From: Cohnella endophytica
GTDB lineage: Bacteria; Bacillota; Bacilli; Paenibacillales; Paenibacillaceae
Direction: 5' to 3'
Assembly: GCF_003628305.1 (NCBI RefSeq)
Contig: NZ_RBZM01000010.1
Coordinates: 62,001 to 126,000, forward strand
Length of the DNA: 64,000 bases
Shown: positions 41,119 to 49,241 of the stretch, one piece after another
Layout: each line of letters starts with the position of its first letter
How positions within the stretch are numbered: the first letter of the stretch is position 1
Translations under genes and position numbers: made by a program
Notes under the pieces: generated by a model
What the model was told of the DNA's origin: nothing
The model's input: the letters and a program-made list of their open reading frames with translations, nothing else
Databases searched by the model: none

Positions 41119-43149
41119 TTATGGCACTTCGTTAAAGTCAATTACGATATGGTTCGAATCAAGAATTCCGACTACGCCGGTAATGACAGAACCATCATAT
41201 GTTCCTGCGTTGTTAATTATCGTTCCCGTGGTTGTAATGCTATTAAGTCCATTACCCAGCACAACGCGTGATCCAGCTAACAAATGTAATGTTCCATCGA
41301 CTACGAGTTTACCGCCGTCGGTATCTACGCTCAATACGGGTTGAACGTGTTCGATATCCGTATCTACGGCCGCTGCAACCTTTAACGTGGCTCCGGTTGC
41401 AATTGTGAAGGTTTCATCTTCTCCTACTACGAATGGATTCATAGCTTGTTGTTGTACGGTTCCTGTTCCAGTCAGCACGTAGGAGGCAATTGTTGAGGAT
41501 GCTCCACCGGTAATCGTGAAAGTTGCCCCGGCTGCTAGTTGTAGGTTAGCCGTGCTGCTAGCATCGCCTACGAACAGGTTGTCCGTTGTACCGGAGCCCC
41601 ATCTTAACAGGCCGCCTGCGTTTACGACCACCTTGTTACCAGCGCCAATTTTCCAGTAATCTCTCAGCGTAGTTCCTGCTGGGACTATAGCTGTGCCCGT
41701 GCCTGTGAGTGTGCTAACAATTGTAATATCTTTTACGCCAGCCGTTAATGCGATTTGCAAATTAGCCATTGTAGCTACGGACGCCGTTGCAAAATTAATC
41801 GCTTGATGACCCCCATCAAGAATTCCGACTACGCCGGTAATGACAGAACCATCATATGTTCCTGCGTTGTTAATTATCGTTCCCGTGGTTGCAATGCTAT
41901 TAAGTCCATCGCCCAGCACAACGCGTGATCCAGCTAACAAATGTAATGTTCCATCGACTACGAGTTTACCGCCGTCGGTGTCTACGCTCAATACGGGTTG
42001 AACGTGTTCGATATCCGTATCTACGGCCGCTGCAACCTTTAATGTGGCTCCGGTTGCAATTGTGAAGGTTTCATCTTCTCCTACTACGAATGGGTTCGTA
42101 GCTTGTTGTTGCACGGTTCCTGTTCCGGTTAGAACGTAAGATTCAATCGTTGAAGACGCTCCGCCCGTAATCGTGAAAGTTGCTCCGGCTGCTAGTTGCA
42201 GGTTAGCCGTGCTGCTAGCATCGCCTACGAACAGGTTATCCGTTGTACCGGTTCCCCATCTTAACAGGCCACCTGCGTTTACTACCACTTTGTTACCAGA
42301 ACCGATTTTCCAATAATCTCTCAGCGTAGTACCTGCCGGAACAGTGGCGATGCCCGTACCTGCTGCAAGCTCGCTAGCGATTGTAATGTCTCTGATGCCA
42401 GCCGTTAATGCGGATTGCAGTTCTGCCATTGTAGTAACTGATGCTTCTGCAGGAATTATTACGCCGCCTCCAGGCGCAGGTGTAGGCGTTGGAGTCGGTG
42501 TCGGTGTCGGTGTAGGAGTTGGCGAAGTGCTAACGACTGTTTCGACGCCTTTAATGAAGTTTGCACCCATGACTGCCGCCATTTCACGGTTAGCGTTGCC
42601 GAGGGGGTTGAATGAACCGTTAGGCGTACCAGAGATTAAACCGTATTTCAATGCCAATGCTACGTAGTTTTTCGCCCAATCGGAAATGCTAGCAGCGTCC
42701 GTAAAGGTTAATGGAGCTGTTTCCTCGATTGTCCCTTGCGTTTTCAATGCCATCACCATAATTTTAGCGGCCTGCTCGCGCGTCAGGACGGCGTTGGGAG
42801 CAAACTTTCCATTACCTATGCCATCAATGAACCCTGCCTTGCGCGCTGCTTCTATGTATGGAACAGCCCATCCGTTAACGTCGCCGAATGACGATGCTGC
42901 CGATGTGTCTACTGGAAGGTTTAAGGCTCTTACAAGAATTGCAACGAATTGTGCGCGCGTTAAATCGCCTTTGGGGTCGAAGTGCGTCGCATCAAGTCCG
43001 TTTAGTATACCCTGTGCTTGCAGTTGGATAATTGCATCTTTAGCGTAGGAACCCTCAATATCTTTGAAATTGTTTTCGGCGGCAAAGCCTGGAACAGCAG
43101 AGCCTAATACGATTGCAGTTGATAGAGCGGTTACAATTAGTTTCTTCAT
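41119..43149 (-). CDS. SLH-domain surface protein with a duplicated beta-helix-like unit
   Basis: A 676-residue exported protein. Signal peptide (MKKLIVTALSTAIVLG...FAA), three N-terminal SLH domains (about 27-200), a Thr-Pro linker, then two near-identical units of about 219 residues (to the C-terminus). Each unit has TLRDYWKIGxGNKVVVNAGGLL, LAAGATFTITGGASS and GSRVVLGxGLNS, reading as a beta-helix or autotransporter-like strand repeat. It would be held to the wall. ATG 43149 has GGAGGG upstream; the extra 20 codons in frame lack a binding site. No enzymatic motif. Confidence 0.87.
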   Translation of the reverse strand: MKKLIVTALSTAIVLGSAVPGFAAENNFKDIEGSYAKDAIIQLQAQGILNGLDATHFDPKGDLTRAQFVAILVRALNLPVDTSAASSFGDVNGWAVPYIEAARKAGFIDGIGNGKFAPNAVLTREQAAKIMVMALKTQGTIEETAPLTFTDAASISDWAKNYVALALKYGLISGTPNGSFNPLGNANREMAAVMGANFIKGVETVVSTSPTPTPTPTPTPTPTPAPGGGVIIPAEASVTTMAELQSALTAGIRDITIASELAAGTGIATVPAGTTLRDYWKIGSGNKVVVNAGGLLRWGTGTTDNLFVGDASSTANLQLAAGATFTITGGASSTIESYVLTGTGTVQQQATNPFVVGEDETFTIATGATLKVAAAVDTDIEHVQPVLSVDTDGGKLVVDGTLHLLAGSRVVLGDGLNSIATTGTIINNAGTYDGSVITGVVGILDGGHQAINFATASVATMANLQIALTAGVKDITIVSTLTGTGTAIVPAGTTLRDYWKIGAGNKVVVNAGGLLRWGSGTTDNLFVGDASSTANLQLAAGATFTITGGASSTIASYVLTGTGTVQQQAMNPFVVGEDETFTIATGATLKVAAAVDTDIEHVQPVLSVDTDGGKLVVDGTLHLLAGSRVVLGNGLNSITTTGTIINNAGTYDGSVITGVVGILDSNHIVIDFNEVP
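41131..42446 (-). repeat. Tandem duplication, two copies of about 657-660 bp
   Basis: The C-terminal units of the SLH protein are nearly identical at DNA level over most of their length (for example the stretch starting AATTCCGACTACGCC at 41164 recurs at 41821). The offset is 657 bp at one end and 660 at the other, one codon indel. This points to a recent duplication or to gene conversion. Confidence 0.88.
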
Positions 43150-43538
43150 TGAAATTCCCTCCAAGTTGTCAGTGTGAGTTTTGTGGCAAGTGACGATATT
43201 GATTTCCACTATTTAACATAGTGCCGGACATATCCTGCGATGTCAATGCATTTATTACCAGTAATGTAATGTAAAAAAATTACATAGGCTTCCAAATATA
43301 TAGCCTAAATGGGCGTGTTTCGACTCATTTTCGATACTCAGTCGAGGCCATAACAAAAAGATTACCCGATCACAAATTACATATGATAACATAATTACAA
43401 AATAACAACGGAAGTGACTGTCGCGATGTTCTTCATTCCTGCCGAGTCCCGATGAGCAAGGGATTACATCGGTATTCTATATAGGAGTCGTTTTCTCCGA
43501 GGAAGCAGGAGAGCTTTAATTAGGGGAGGTTATTCATC
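43150..43538. other. 389-base divergent intergenic region
   Basis: AT-rich region between the SLH gene (minus) and hydroxyacid dehydrogenase (plus). A minus-strand TTGACA lies near 43240 but no well-spaced -10 is found. An inverted repeat ATGTAAT...ATTACAT occurs near 43265-43290. No gene seen. Confidence 0.4.
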
Positions 43539-44498
43539 ATGAGAAGTATACTTTGTCTCAGCGAATTTACTGCGGAACAGCAAGAGGCCGTGCGGCGCGC
43601 GGCGCCGGATTTCTCGATTGTTTTTGGTCAACCGGCTGATGGAGAGGACCCTATCTACCGGGAAGCCGAGATTATTTGCGGTTGGGATGCAAAGGTCAAG
43701 GACGAGGCTCTGCGGGAAGGCGCCAAGCTCCGTTGGCTGCAAAGCTGGTCGTCGGGAATCGATAGTCTGCCGCTCGAACTGCTGGAGGAGCGCGGCATTC
43801 GGCTTACCGATGCCAGCGGCGTTCATGCCCGGTCGGTATCCGAGACGGCCGTCGCCATGATGTTGGGGCTGTCTCGCGGCATTGCGGACGCCATTCGCAA
43901 TCAGCGGACGTCCGTATGGGAAAGCCCGAATACGCTTGCCGAGATGAATGGAGGCACCGTTGCGATTGTCGGTGCGGGGGAGATCGGCCGGGAGGTTGCC
44001 CGGATTGCCCGCGCGTTCGATATGCGCGTAGTCGCCGTCCGCAGATCGGGAGGAACAATGCCGGAAGCGGATGCCGTCTACGATACTTCCCGTCTCGACG
44101 ATGCGCTGCGGGAAGCCGATTATGTCGTTAACATTTTGCCTCTCACGAACGAGACGAAGCATTTGTTCGATGCGGAACGATTCGCGGTCATGAAGAGAAG
44201 CGCTTATTTTATTAACGTCGGGCGCGGCGCGACGGTCCGGACGGAGGATCTGATCGAGGCGCTAGACAAGGGTGCCATCGCGGGCGCCGGACTAGACGTA
44301 TTCGAGCAGGAACCGTTGCCCGCCGATCATCCGCTTTGGAAGATGCCGAACGTGATTCTCACGCCGCACAACGCCGGCGGTAACACCGTGCGCAACACGG
44401 AGCGACTGGCCAAGCTGTTCGTCTCGAACCTTGAGACTTACTTGTCCGGCGAGACGGACAAGCTGCGTAATCTGGTCGACTACAAGAAGAAGTATTGA
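43539..44498 (+). CDS. D-2-hydroxyacid dehydrogenase
   Basis: A 319-residue NAD-dependent dehydrogenase. The nucleotide-binding GAGEIGREVARIARAF, catalytic Arg (INVGRGATV), Glu (DVFEQEPLP) and His (LTPHNAGG) are present. It oxidises or reduces D-2-hydroxyacids such as glyoxylate, hydroxypyruvate or phenylpyruvate; the exact substrate is unknown. GGGGAGG lies nine bases before ATG 43539. A strong terminator follows. Confidence 0.92.
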   Translation: MRSILCLSEFTAEQQEAVRRAAPDFSIVFGQPADGEDPIYREAEIICGWDAKVKDEALREGAKLRWLQSWSSGIDSLPLELLEERGIRLTDASGVHARSVSETAVAMMLGLSRGIADAIRNQRTSVWESPNTLAEMNGGTVAIVGAGEIGREVARIARAFDMRVVAVRRSGGTMPEADAVYDTSRLDDALREADYVVNILPLTNETKHLFDAERFAVMKRSAYFINVGRGATVRTEDLIEALDKGAIAGAGLDVFEQEPLPADHPLWKMPNVILTPHNAGGNTVRNTERLAKLFVSNLETYLSGETDKLRNLVDYKKKY

Positions 44499-44500
44499 CC

Positions 44501-44545
44501 AAAAAACCGGGAACCCCTCACAGTGGTGGGAGCTCCCGGTTTTTT
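44501..44545. terminator. Terminator of the hydroxyacid dehydrogenase
   Basis: AAAAAACCGGGA and TCCCGGTTTTTT form a long A-T-flanked stem around an inner CAC/GTG loop. Active on both strands in appearance, so it may also end the minus-strand small-gene transcript. Confidence 0.9.
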
Positions 44546-44576
44546 GCGCTATCTACTCCTATTGTGTATTGTGTCG

Positions 44577-44870
44577 TCAGAAGCACGTGAACGATTCGAT
44601 ACTCCGAAGGTCGAAGCCGGAGAACATCCAGAAGAAACCGTTCCAACGAAATCCGGAGATCGATGTCCGACCGACGAAGACGGGATAGAACCAGAAGCCC
44701 GGGCCGCTGCGCGGCCAAATGTACGTGTTGCGGAACAAGCAGCGGGAGATTGCGCCCGGATCAATGGCAAACGTCGTCGTCATGGGCTTGGGAGGAATCG
44801 TTTGAGGCGGCGGCGAAGAGGGGGGCTGTTGTTGCCCGCCTTGCGGTCCGAAGGGAGGCATAAAGGCCAA
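44577..44870 (-). CDS. Small Pro/Gln-rich protein with aromatic C-terminal domain (possible spore-surface protein)
   Basis: About 97 residues. The N-terminal third is rich in Pro, Gln and Gly (PPFGPQGGQQQPPSSPPPQ); the C-terminal part has CLFRNTYIWPRSGPGFWFYP, VGRTSISGFRW and a terminal FTCF, with two cysteines. This resembles small proteins of Bacilli often linked to spores or surfaces, but I cannot name the family. TTG 44870 has AAGGAG eight bases upstream; ATG 44876 and GTG 44879 are alternatives with poor spacing. It lies 38 bases behind 44909. Confidence 0.6.
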   Translation of the reverse strand: MAFMPPFGPQGGQQQPPSSPPPQTIPPKPMTTTFAIDPGAISRCLFRNTYIWPRSGPGFWFYPVFVGRTSISGFRWNGFFWMFSGFDLRSIESFTCF

Positions 44871-44908
44871 TTTCATCACTCCTTAGATAGTCGGTTGTCC
44901 CAGCGTCC

Positions 44909-45226
44909 TCAGATCAGCGAGATGGCGAGAAGGTTAAAGAGAACGAGGGGAAGCACGAAGTTGTTATAGGGGTCCGGGGGACCTGGGAAAAAGCCGCGAT
45001 TCAAACCTTCATTGGACAGGCGTAAGTATAAAATTCCTCTGTCGCAATAATGGATGTGCCCTTCGAAGACGTCGCCGTCCATCGTCTCGACCTTAACCAG
45101 CCGATGGGCGTGGGAAGCGCACAATTGATGAAGCTGGTCTCTGTGGGACTTCAACGTCTGATGAAGCTTGGAATCGCACTGAAAGATCGGCGTCAGCTCG
45201 TTCCGTACGTCATATTGCGAGCTCAT
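44909..45226 (-). CDS. Small protein with LSm-like segment and hydrophobic C-terminus
   Basis: A 105-residue protein. The centre (RLVKVETMDGDVFEGHIHYCDRG) resembles an Sm-like or KOW-like beta barrel, and the C-terminus (GPPDPYNNFVLPLVLFNLLAISLI) is hydrophobic and may be a membrane tail. The start ATG has GGAGGTTTTCGCC. It is the first gene of a two-gene unit with 44577; the pairing and the Pro-rich GFFPGPP motif suggest a shared surface or spore role (inference). Confidence 0.6.
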   Translation of the reverse strand: MSSQYDVRNELTPIFQCDSKLHQTLKSHRDQLHQLCASHAHRLVKVETMDGDVFEGHIHYCDRGILYLRLSNEGLNRGFFPGPPDPYNNFVLPLVLFNLLAISLI

Positions 45227-45354
45227 GGCGAAAACCTCCGTATTTGTCGAACATGGGTTATTCTATGCGGTGGCCTAGTTAGGCGTTACGGGGCTAAACG
45301 AAACGTTTGAGGTGTTATAATCAAGGAAACTGTGTTTATTTGGAGGGAATGGAC

Positions 45355-45963
45355 ATGCGTTTGTTCCGAATGAAAGCTAACCTGGAGGGCGCAAACCGCT
45401 TGCCGGAATTCCTAGAGGGCAATTATGTGTGTTACGGAAGGCCGGGTATAGGGGATCTGGATAAAATAAGCAAAGCGGATCTGAGGGAGCAATTGGCTAA
45501 AGCGTATCGTCTAGACGGGCAGGAGCTGGATCGGAGATTAGAGGAGTATTGCGACTTCGCGTCCGGCATGCAGGATGGCGATTACTTGATCGTAGACGAT
45601 GGCGAACGCCTGCATCTGGGCGATGTGGGCGACTATTATTATTTGGATCACTTCGACAATCTTGAGGAATGCAGCGGGCATAGGCGCGGCGTGACTTGGC
45701 TGAGAAGCCTGAGGAGAGAAGATTTACATCCGGAGCTGCTGAATTTTCTAGGTCGCGAAGGGGAAATCGGGATGTTCGGGCGCCCTGTCACCCAAGAGGA
45801 GCTAGAGAATTTATTAACGAAGCCGGCAGCATCCGGATCCAGGCTGATTGACGAAGAGACGATCATGGAAGCACTCGGTATTCTGAAGGAAGTCATGAGA
45901 AGCGACGATGCGGAGCGCAGGGAGCGGGCAGCGATTGCTATTTTGCAGGCCGCGCGATTCTAA
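45355..45963 (+). CDS. Protein of unknown function, 202 residues
   Basis: A soluble, acidic protein. Distinctive segments are NYVCYGRPGIGDLDKISKAD near residue 25, MQDGDYLIVDDGERLHLGDVG near 75, and a helical C-terminus with LTKPAASGSRLI. The repeated pattern of GDY/GDVG and the charged helices suggest a compact alpha/beta fold. I do not recognise the family with confidence. ATG 45355 has GGAGGG eight bases upstream; ATG 45349 is too close. No signal peptide. Confidence 0.6.
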   Translation: MRLFRMKANLEGANRLPEFLEGNYVCYGRPGIGDLDKISKADLREQLAKAYRLDGQELDRRLEEYCDFASGMQDGDYLIVDDGERLHLGDVGDYYYLDHFDNLEECSGHRRGVTWLRSLRREDLHPELLNFLGREGEIGMFGRPVTQEELENLLTKPAASGSRLIDEETIMEALGILKEVMRSDDAERRERAAIAILQAARF

Positions 45964-45965
45964 AG

Positions 45966-46098
45966 CTACGGATTATTACGCCCGATAGTGATAATCACGT
46001 TGCCCTTTTTGCGTCCCGTCTCTACATACTTGTGAGCTTCGGCCGTTTGTTCCAAGGGATAGCGCCTATCGATGACCGACTTTGGATCGAAACGACGA
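45966..46098 (-). pseudogene. 3' remnant of an MDR alcohol dehydrogenase/quinone oxidoreductase
   Basis: On the minus strand an open frame reads [20 protein letters not shown] followed by [17 protein letters not shown] and ends TAG (45966-45968). This is the typical C-terminus of zinc-type or quinone MDR enzymes. An in-frame stop is just upstream and no other part of the gene is present, so it is a truncated relic. It resembles the C-terminus of the gene at 598-1554 (VDRIYPMDRIVEAHDYV). Confidence 0.75.
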
Positions 46099-46186
46099 TT
46101 CCTTTACGACTGTGAAAGAGCTATGACCTCCAGTCTAATGTTATAATCACCCATAGACTGTTGGAACCGGAAGGGTGATAGCTAGC

Positions 46187-47761
46187 ATGAGCGTAATTCG
46201 ATTGGAGAACGTTACGAAGAAATACGAAGAGTCCCTGATCTTTCGCGATATTTATTTTCGGTTGAGCAAGGGAGAGCGTGTCGGCTTGATCGGACGGAAC
46301 GGTGCCGGGAAGTCGACCGTATTCCGGCTGATCTTGGGCAAGGAAGAGCCGACGTCCGGTAAAGTGGACATCGATCCTCAGGCGAAGATCGGGTACTTCT
46401 CCCAATTCTCGGAATTAAGCGGAAGCCTGTCCGTTCAGCAAGAGCTGGAGGCATGCTTCGAGCAGGTCGCTCTGATCGAACGGGAGCTGCAGGAAGTCGG
46501 AGAAAAACTGGGCTTGGTCACCGATGACGGCGAAATGGAAGGACTGCTGGGCAGGCAAGCGGAATTGTTCGAGCAAATGGAGCATCTCGATGGCTGGAAC
46601 GTGTCCGTCGAGATTAACACGGTTCTAACGAAGCTGGGGTTCAACGAGAGATCGCGCAATCAGCCGATCGACGAATTGTCCGGAGGGTGGAGAAACCGCG
46701 CCGCGCTCGCCAAGATGCTCATCCAGCAACCCGATGTCGTCCTGCTCGACGAGCCCACGAACTATCTCGATATCGAAGGCATCGCGTGGCTCGAGCAGTG
46801 GCTGTACCGCTTCAACGGCGCCATGATTCTCGTATCCCATGACCGGCAATTCATCGACAAAGTCGTCACGCGAACGATCGAGATCGAGAACTATCATTTT
46901 CAGGAATACGAGGGAAATTACACGGACTACGTCCGTAAGAAAAAGATGCGCAAGAAGGAGCTGGATCGTCAGTTCGAGTGGGAAGAGGAGCTTCTTCTCA
47001 TGGAGTCCGAGGCGATCGACGATCGCGCGAGCAGGAAATCCGGCTCCAAGGACCGTCTCTCCCGCAAGCTGGCGGATAACAAGAAACGGATCGAGCCGCA
47101 TCCCGTTAATGTCCTGATTACGGATATTTACGAGAGGCTTCGGTTCCCGGACAAGCTGTGCGAAGTGAAAGCAATCGGACAGACCTACGAGGGGCGGCAG
47201 ATTTTCAAGGACGTCAGCTTCGATATTCAGAAGGAAGACCGCTTGGTCATCGTGGGGCCGAACGGAAGCGGGAAGTCCACGCTCATCAAGGCGCTTACGG
47301 GCCAGGAGAAGCCCGAATCCGGCGAGGTGGTCTGGGAGAAGGGCGTCGGCTACGCCTACTTTAACCGGATGTGGGAGGAGCTTAACCCTAAGGATACCGT
47401 GAGCCACGCGGTGAATACGTACGGATTGGGACTAGACGCGCCGCGCAAAAAGGTAAACAAATTTCTGTCTATGCTGCAATTCTCGGAGGCGGATTTGAGC
47501 AAGACCATCGGCAACTTGTCCGGCGGACAGAAGGCTCGAGTCGCGTTGGCGAAATGCCTGCTCTCGGGTTCCGCGGTCATCGTCTTGGACGAGCCTACCA
47601 ACCATCTGGATCTCACGAGCATTCAGGTCATGGAGCAGGCGTTGATTCATTTTCCCGGGGCCGTCATTACGGTAAGCCATGATCGGTTCTTCATCGATAA
47701 GATCGGAACGAAAATGCTGACCTTCGATCCGGTAACGGGCGTAAGCGAGCAGAGTTTGTAG
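46187..47761 (+). CDS. ABC-F family ATP-binding protein
   Basis: A 524-residue cytosolic protein with two ABC ATPase domains and no membrane part. Domain 1 has GRNGAGKST, LSGGWRNR and LLDEPTNYLD; domain 2 has GPNGSGKST, LSGGQKAR and VLDEPTNHLD. A charged linker (about residues 235-300, YVRKKKMRKKELD) joins them. ABC-F proteins act at the ribosomal E site in translation or antibiotic protection. ATG 46187 has GGAAGGGTG upstream. A terminator follows at 47784. Confidence 0.9.
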   Translation: MSVIRLENVTKKYEESLIFRDIYFRLSKGERVGLIGRNGAGKSTVFRLILGKEEPTSGKVDIDPQAKIGYFSQFSELSGSLSVQQELEACFEQVALIERELQEVGEKLGLVTDDGEMEGLLGRQAELFEQMEHLDGWNVSVEINTVLTKLGFNERSRNQPIDELSGGWRNRAALAKMLIQQPDVVLLDEPTNYLDIEGIAWLEQWLYRFNGAMILVSHDRQFIDKVVTRTIEIENYHFQEYEGNYTDYVRKKKMRKKELDRQFEWEEELLLMESEAIDDRASRKSGSKDRLSRKLADNKKRIEPHPVNVLITDIYERLRFPDKLCEVKAIGQTYEGRQIFKDVSFDIQKEDRLVIVGPNGSGKSTLIKALTGQEKPESGEVVWEKGVGYAYFNRMWEELNPKDTVSHAVNTYGLGLDAPRKKVNKFLSMLQFSEADLSKTIGNLSGGQKARVALAKCLLSGSAVIVLDEPTNHLDLTSIQVMEQALIHFPGAVITVSHDRFFIDKIGTKMLTFDPVTGVSEQSL

Positions 47762-47783
47762 GGATACCAGGTTTAATTTAATA

Positions 47784-47826
47784 GGGCCGGAAAGCACCTT
47801 CGAGGGTGGTTTCCGGCTCTTTCTTT
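47784..47826 (+). terminator. Terminator of the ABC-F gene
   Basis: GGCCGGAAA pairs with TTTCCGGCT around an inner CACC/GGTG stem and a TTCGAG loop, followed by CTTTCTTT. Confidence 0.85.
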
Positions 47827-47889
47827 AAGCCTGCGAGAAGCGACTTTGACCTAGAGAGCACGAACAATCGCATATTTAATATTTAAACA

Positions 47890-47942
47890 TTGACAACGAT
47901 AATCATTATCAATAGAATGATATTTATTGATAATGATTATCA
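47890..47942 (+). promoter_or_regulatory. Fur-controlled sigma-A promoter of the iron ABC operon
   Basis: TTGACA (47890-47895), 17 bases and TAGAAT (47913-47918) form a strong promoter. One Fur core (GATAATCATTATC, 47898-47910) lies in the spacer; a perfect 7-1-7 Fur box TGATAATGATTATCA (47928-47942) lies just after the start point. Iron-loaded Fur would block it. Confidence 0.92.
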
Positions 47943-47965
47943 TTACTAATTGGGGAGATGATTTC

Positions 47966-49237
47966 GTGTTTTACAAAGGATTGACTCGCGGATTGTTGGC
48001 CGCAGCGGTATTGTTGACTACGGTATCGACAAGCAAAGTTAACTTGGCGGAGGCTGCAAGCCCTGCAATCAAGGTTACGCTCGACCAAAAGGCGGTTTCT
48101 TTGGATACGAGTCCGGTAGTCGTGGACGGAACTACGTTAGTTCCTTACGGCAACATCGTAAGCGCCCTAGGCGGAACGGCCTCTTGGGATTCCAAAACGA
48201 AGACGGTATCGGCCACGCAAGGCGGGGTAAAGGTTAAGCTTACGATCGGCTCCAATTCCGCTTACATAGACGGCGTTCAGCAAACGCTCGCAGTAGCTCC
48301 TCGCTTGGCGAACGGCAAAACTTTAGTGCCGCTGCGCCTGATATCCGAAGCTTTCGGCAAATGGGTTACCTACAACAAGAGCTCCAATACGGTAGCCATC
48401 AGCAGCACGCTCACCGTAACGGGAAGCGGCGGACCGGTTACCTTGAAGAAGAAACCGAGCCGGATCGTCACGCTTTCTTCCGCGGACACGGAAATTATCT
48501 ATGCGCTGGGAAGCACCGTAGTCGGCCGTCCAACTGCCCTGGGCAACGTCATTCCGGCAGCCGCGGCCTCCGCGACCGAAGTCGGCAGCGCTCACGGCAT
48601 TCTGTTCGAGAAGCTTGCAACGCTTAAGCCGGATCTCGTTATTGCCAGCCCTGCTCTCAAATCCCAGCAGGCAACGATCGAGAAGCTGGGCGCGCAAGTG
48701 CTGTTCAATTCGAGCAACACGTATGAGGATATACAGGGAACGATCAAACTGTACGCTCAAGTGCTCGGCCAAGAAACGAGGGGCGAACAACTGATTAAAG
48801 GAATGGACAAGAAAATCTCTTCGCTCGTTAAACCCGCTACGCAACCGAAAACGTTAATCGTATACGGTGCGCCAGGAAGCTTCGTCGTCGCGCTCCCTAC
48901 GAGTTATCCCGGCAACTTCCTGGAGCTGGCAGGCGGCAAAAACGTAGCTTCCGGATTCCCGAAAATGGATACGATGCCGCAGTACGCGGAGCTGAGCTTG
49001 GAACGGATTATCGCTTCCAATCCCGAACTGATTCTCTTGATCACGCATGGCGACGCCGCTGAAGTAAAAGCAAGCTTCAAGAAACAGTTCGAGACGAATG
49101 ACGCTTGGAAAGGCTTGTCGGCCGTGAAGAACGACCGGTTCGAGGTGCTGCCTGCCGATCTGTTCGCCGCGAATCCAGGCTTGAGAGCTCCCGATGCGAT
49201 TGAAACGATCAATAAATTGCTCCTGCAGGTGAAATAA
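47966..49237 (+). CDS. Iron/siderophore or haem ABC binding protein with N-terminal stalk domain
   Basis: A 423-residue exported protein. A signal peptide without lipobox (cleavage near AEAA) is followed by a copper-amine-oxidase-N-type stalk domain (about residues 37-140, TLVPYGNIVSALGGTASWDSK and TLVPLRLISEAF), then a BtuF/FecB-like binding domain (RIVTLSSADTEIIYALG to the C-terminus). The absent lipid Cys and the stalk are unusual; the stalk may attach the protein at the wall. GTG 47966 has GGGGAGATG upstream. First gene of the Fur operon. Confidence 0.9.
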   Translation: MFYKGLTRGLLAAAVLLTTVSTSKVNLAEAASPAIKVTLDQKAVSLDTSPVVVDGTTLVPYGNIVSALGGTASWDSKTKTVSATQGGVKVKLTIGSNSAYIDGVQQTLAVAPRLANGKTLVPLRLISEAFGKWVTYNKSSNTVAISSTLTVTGSGGPVTLKKKPSRIVTLSSADTEIIYALGSTVVGRPTALGNVIPAAAASATEVGSAHGILFEKLATLKPDLVIASPALKSQQATIEKLGAQVLFNSSNTYEDIQGTIKLYAQVLGQETRGEQLIKGMDKKISSLVKPATQPKTLIVYGAPGSFVVALPTSYPGNFLELAGGKNVASGFPKMDTMPQYAELSLERIIASNPELILLITHGDAAEVKASFKKQFETNDAWKGLSAVKNDRFEVLPADLFAANPGLRAPDAIETINKLLLQVK

Positions 49238-49241
49238 CAAG

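Noticed and set aside
45985-46000. GATAATCAC resembling a Fur half-site
   Set aside because: It is inside the dehydrogenase relic, lacks the second half and has no promoter.
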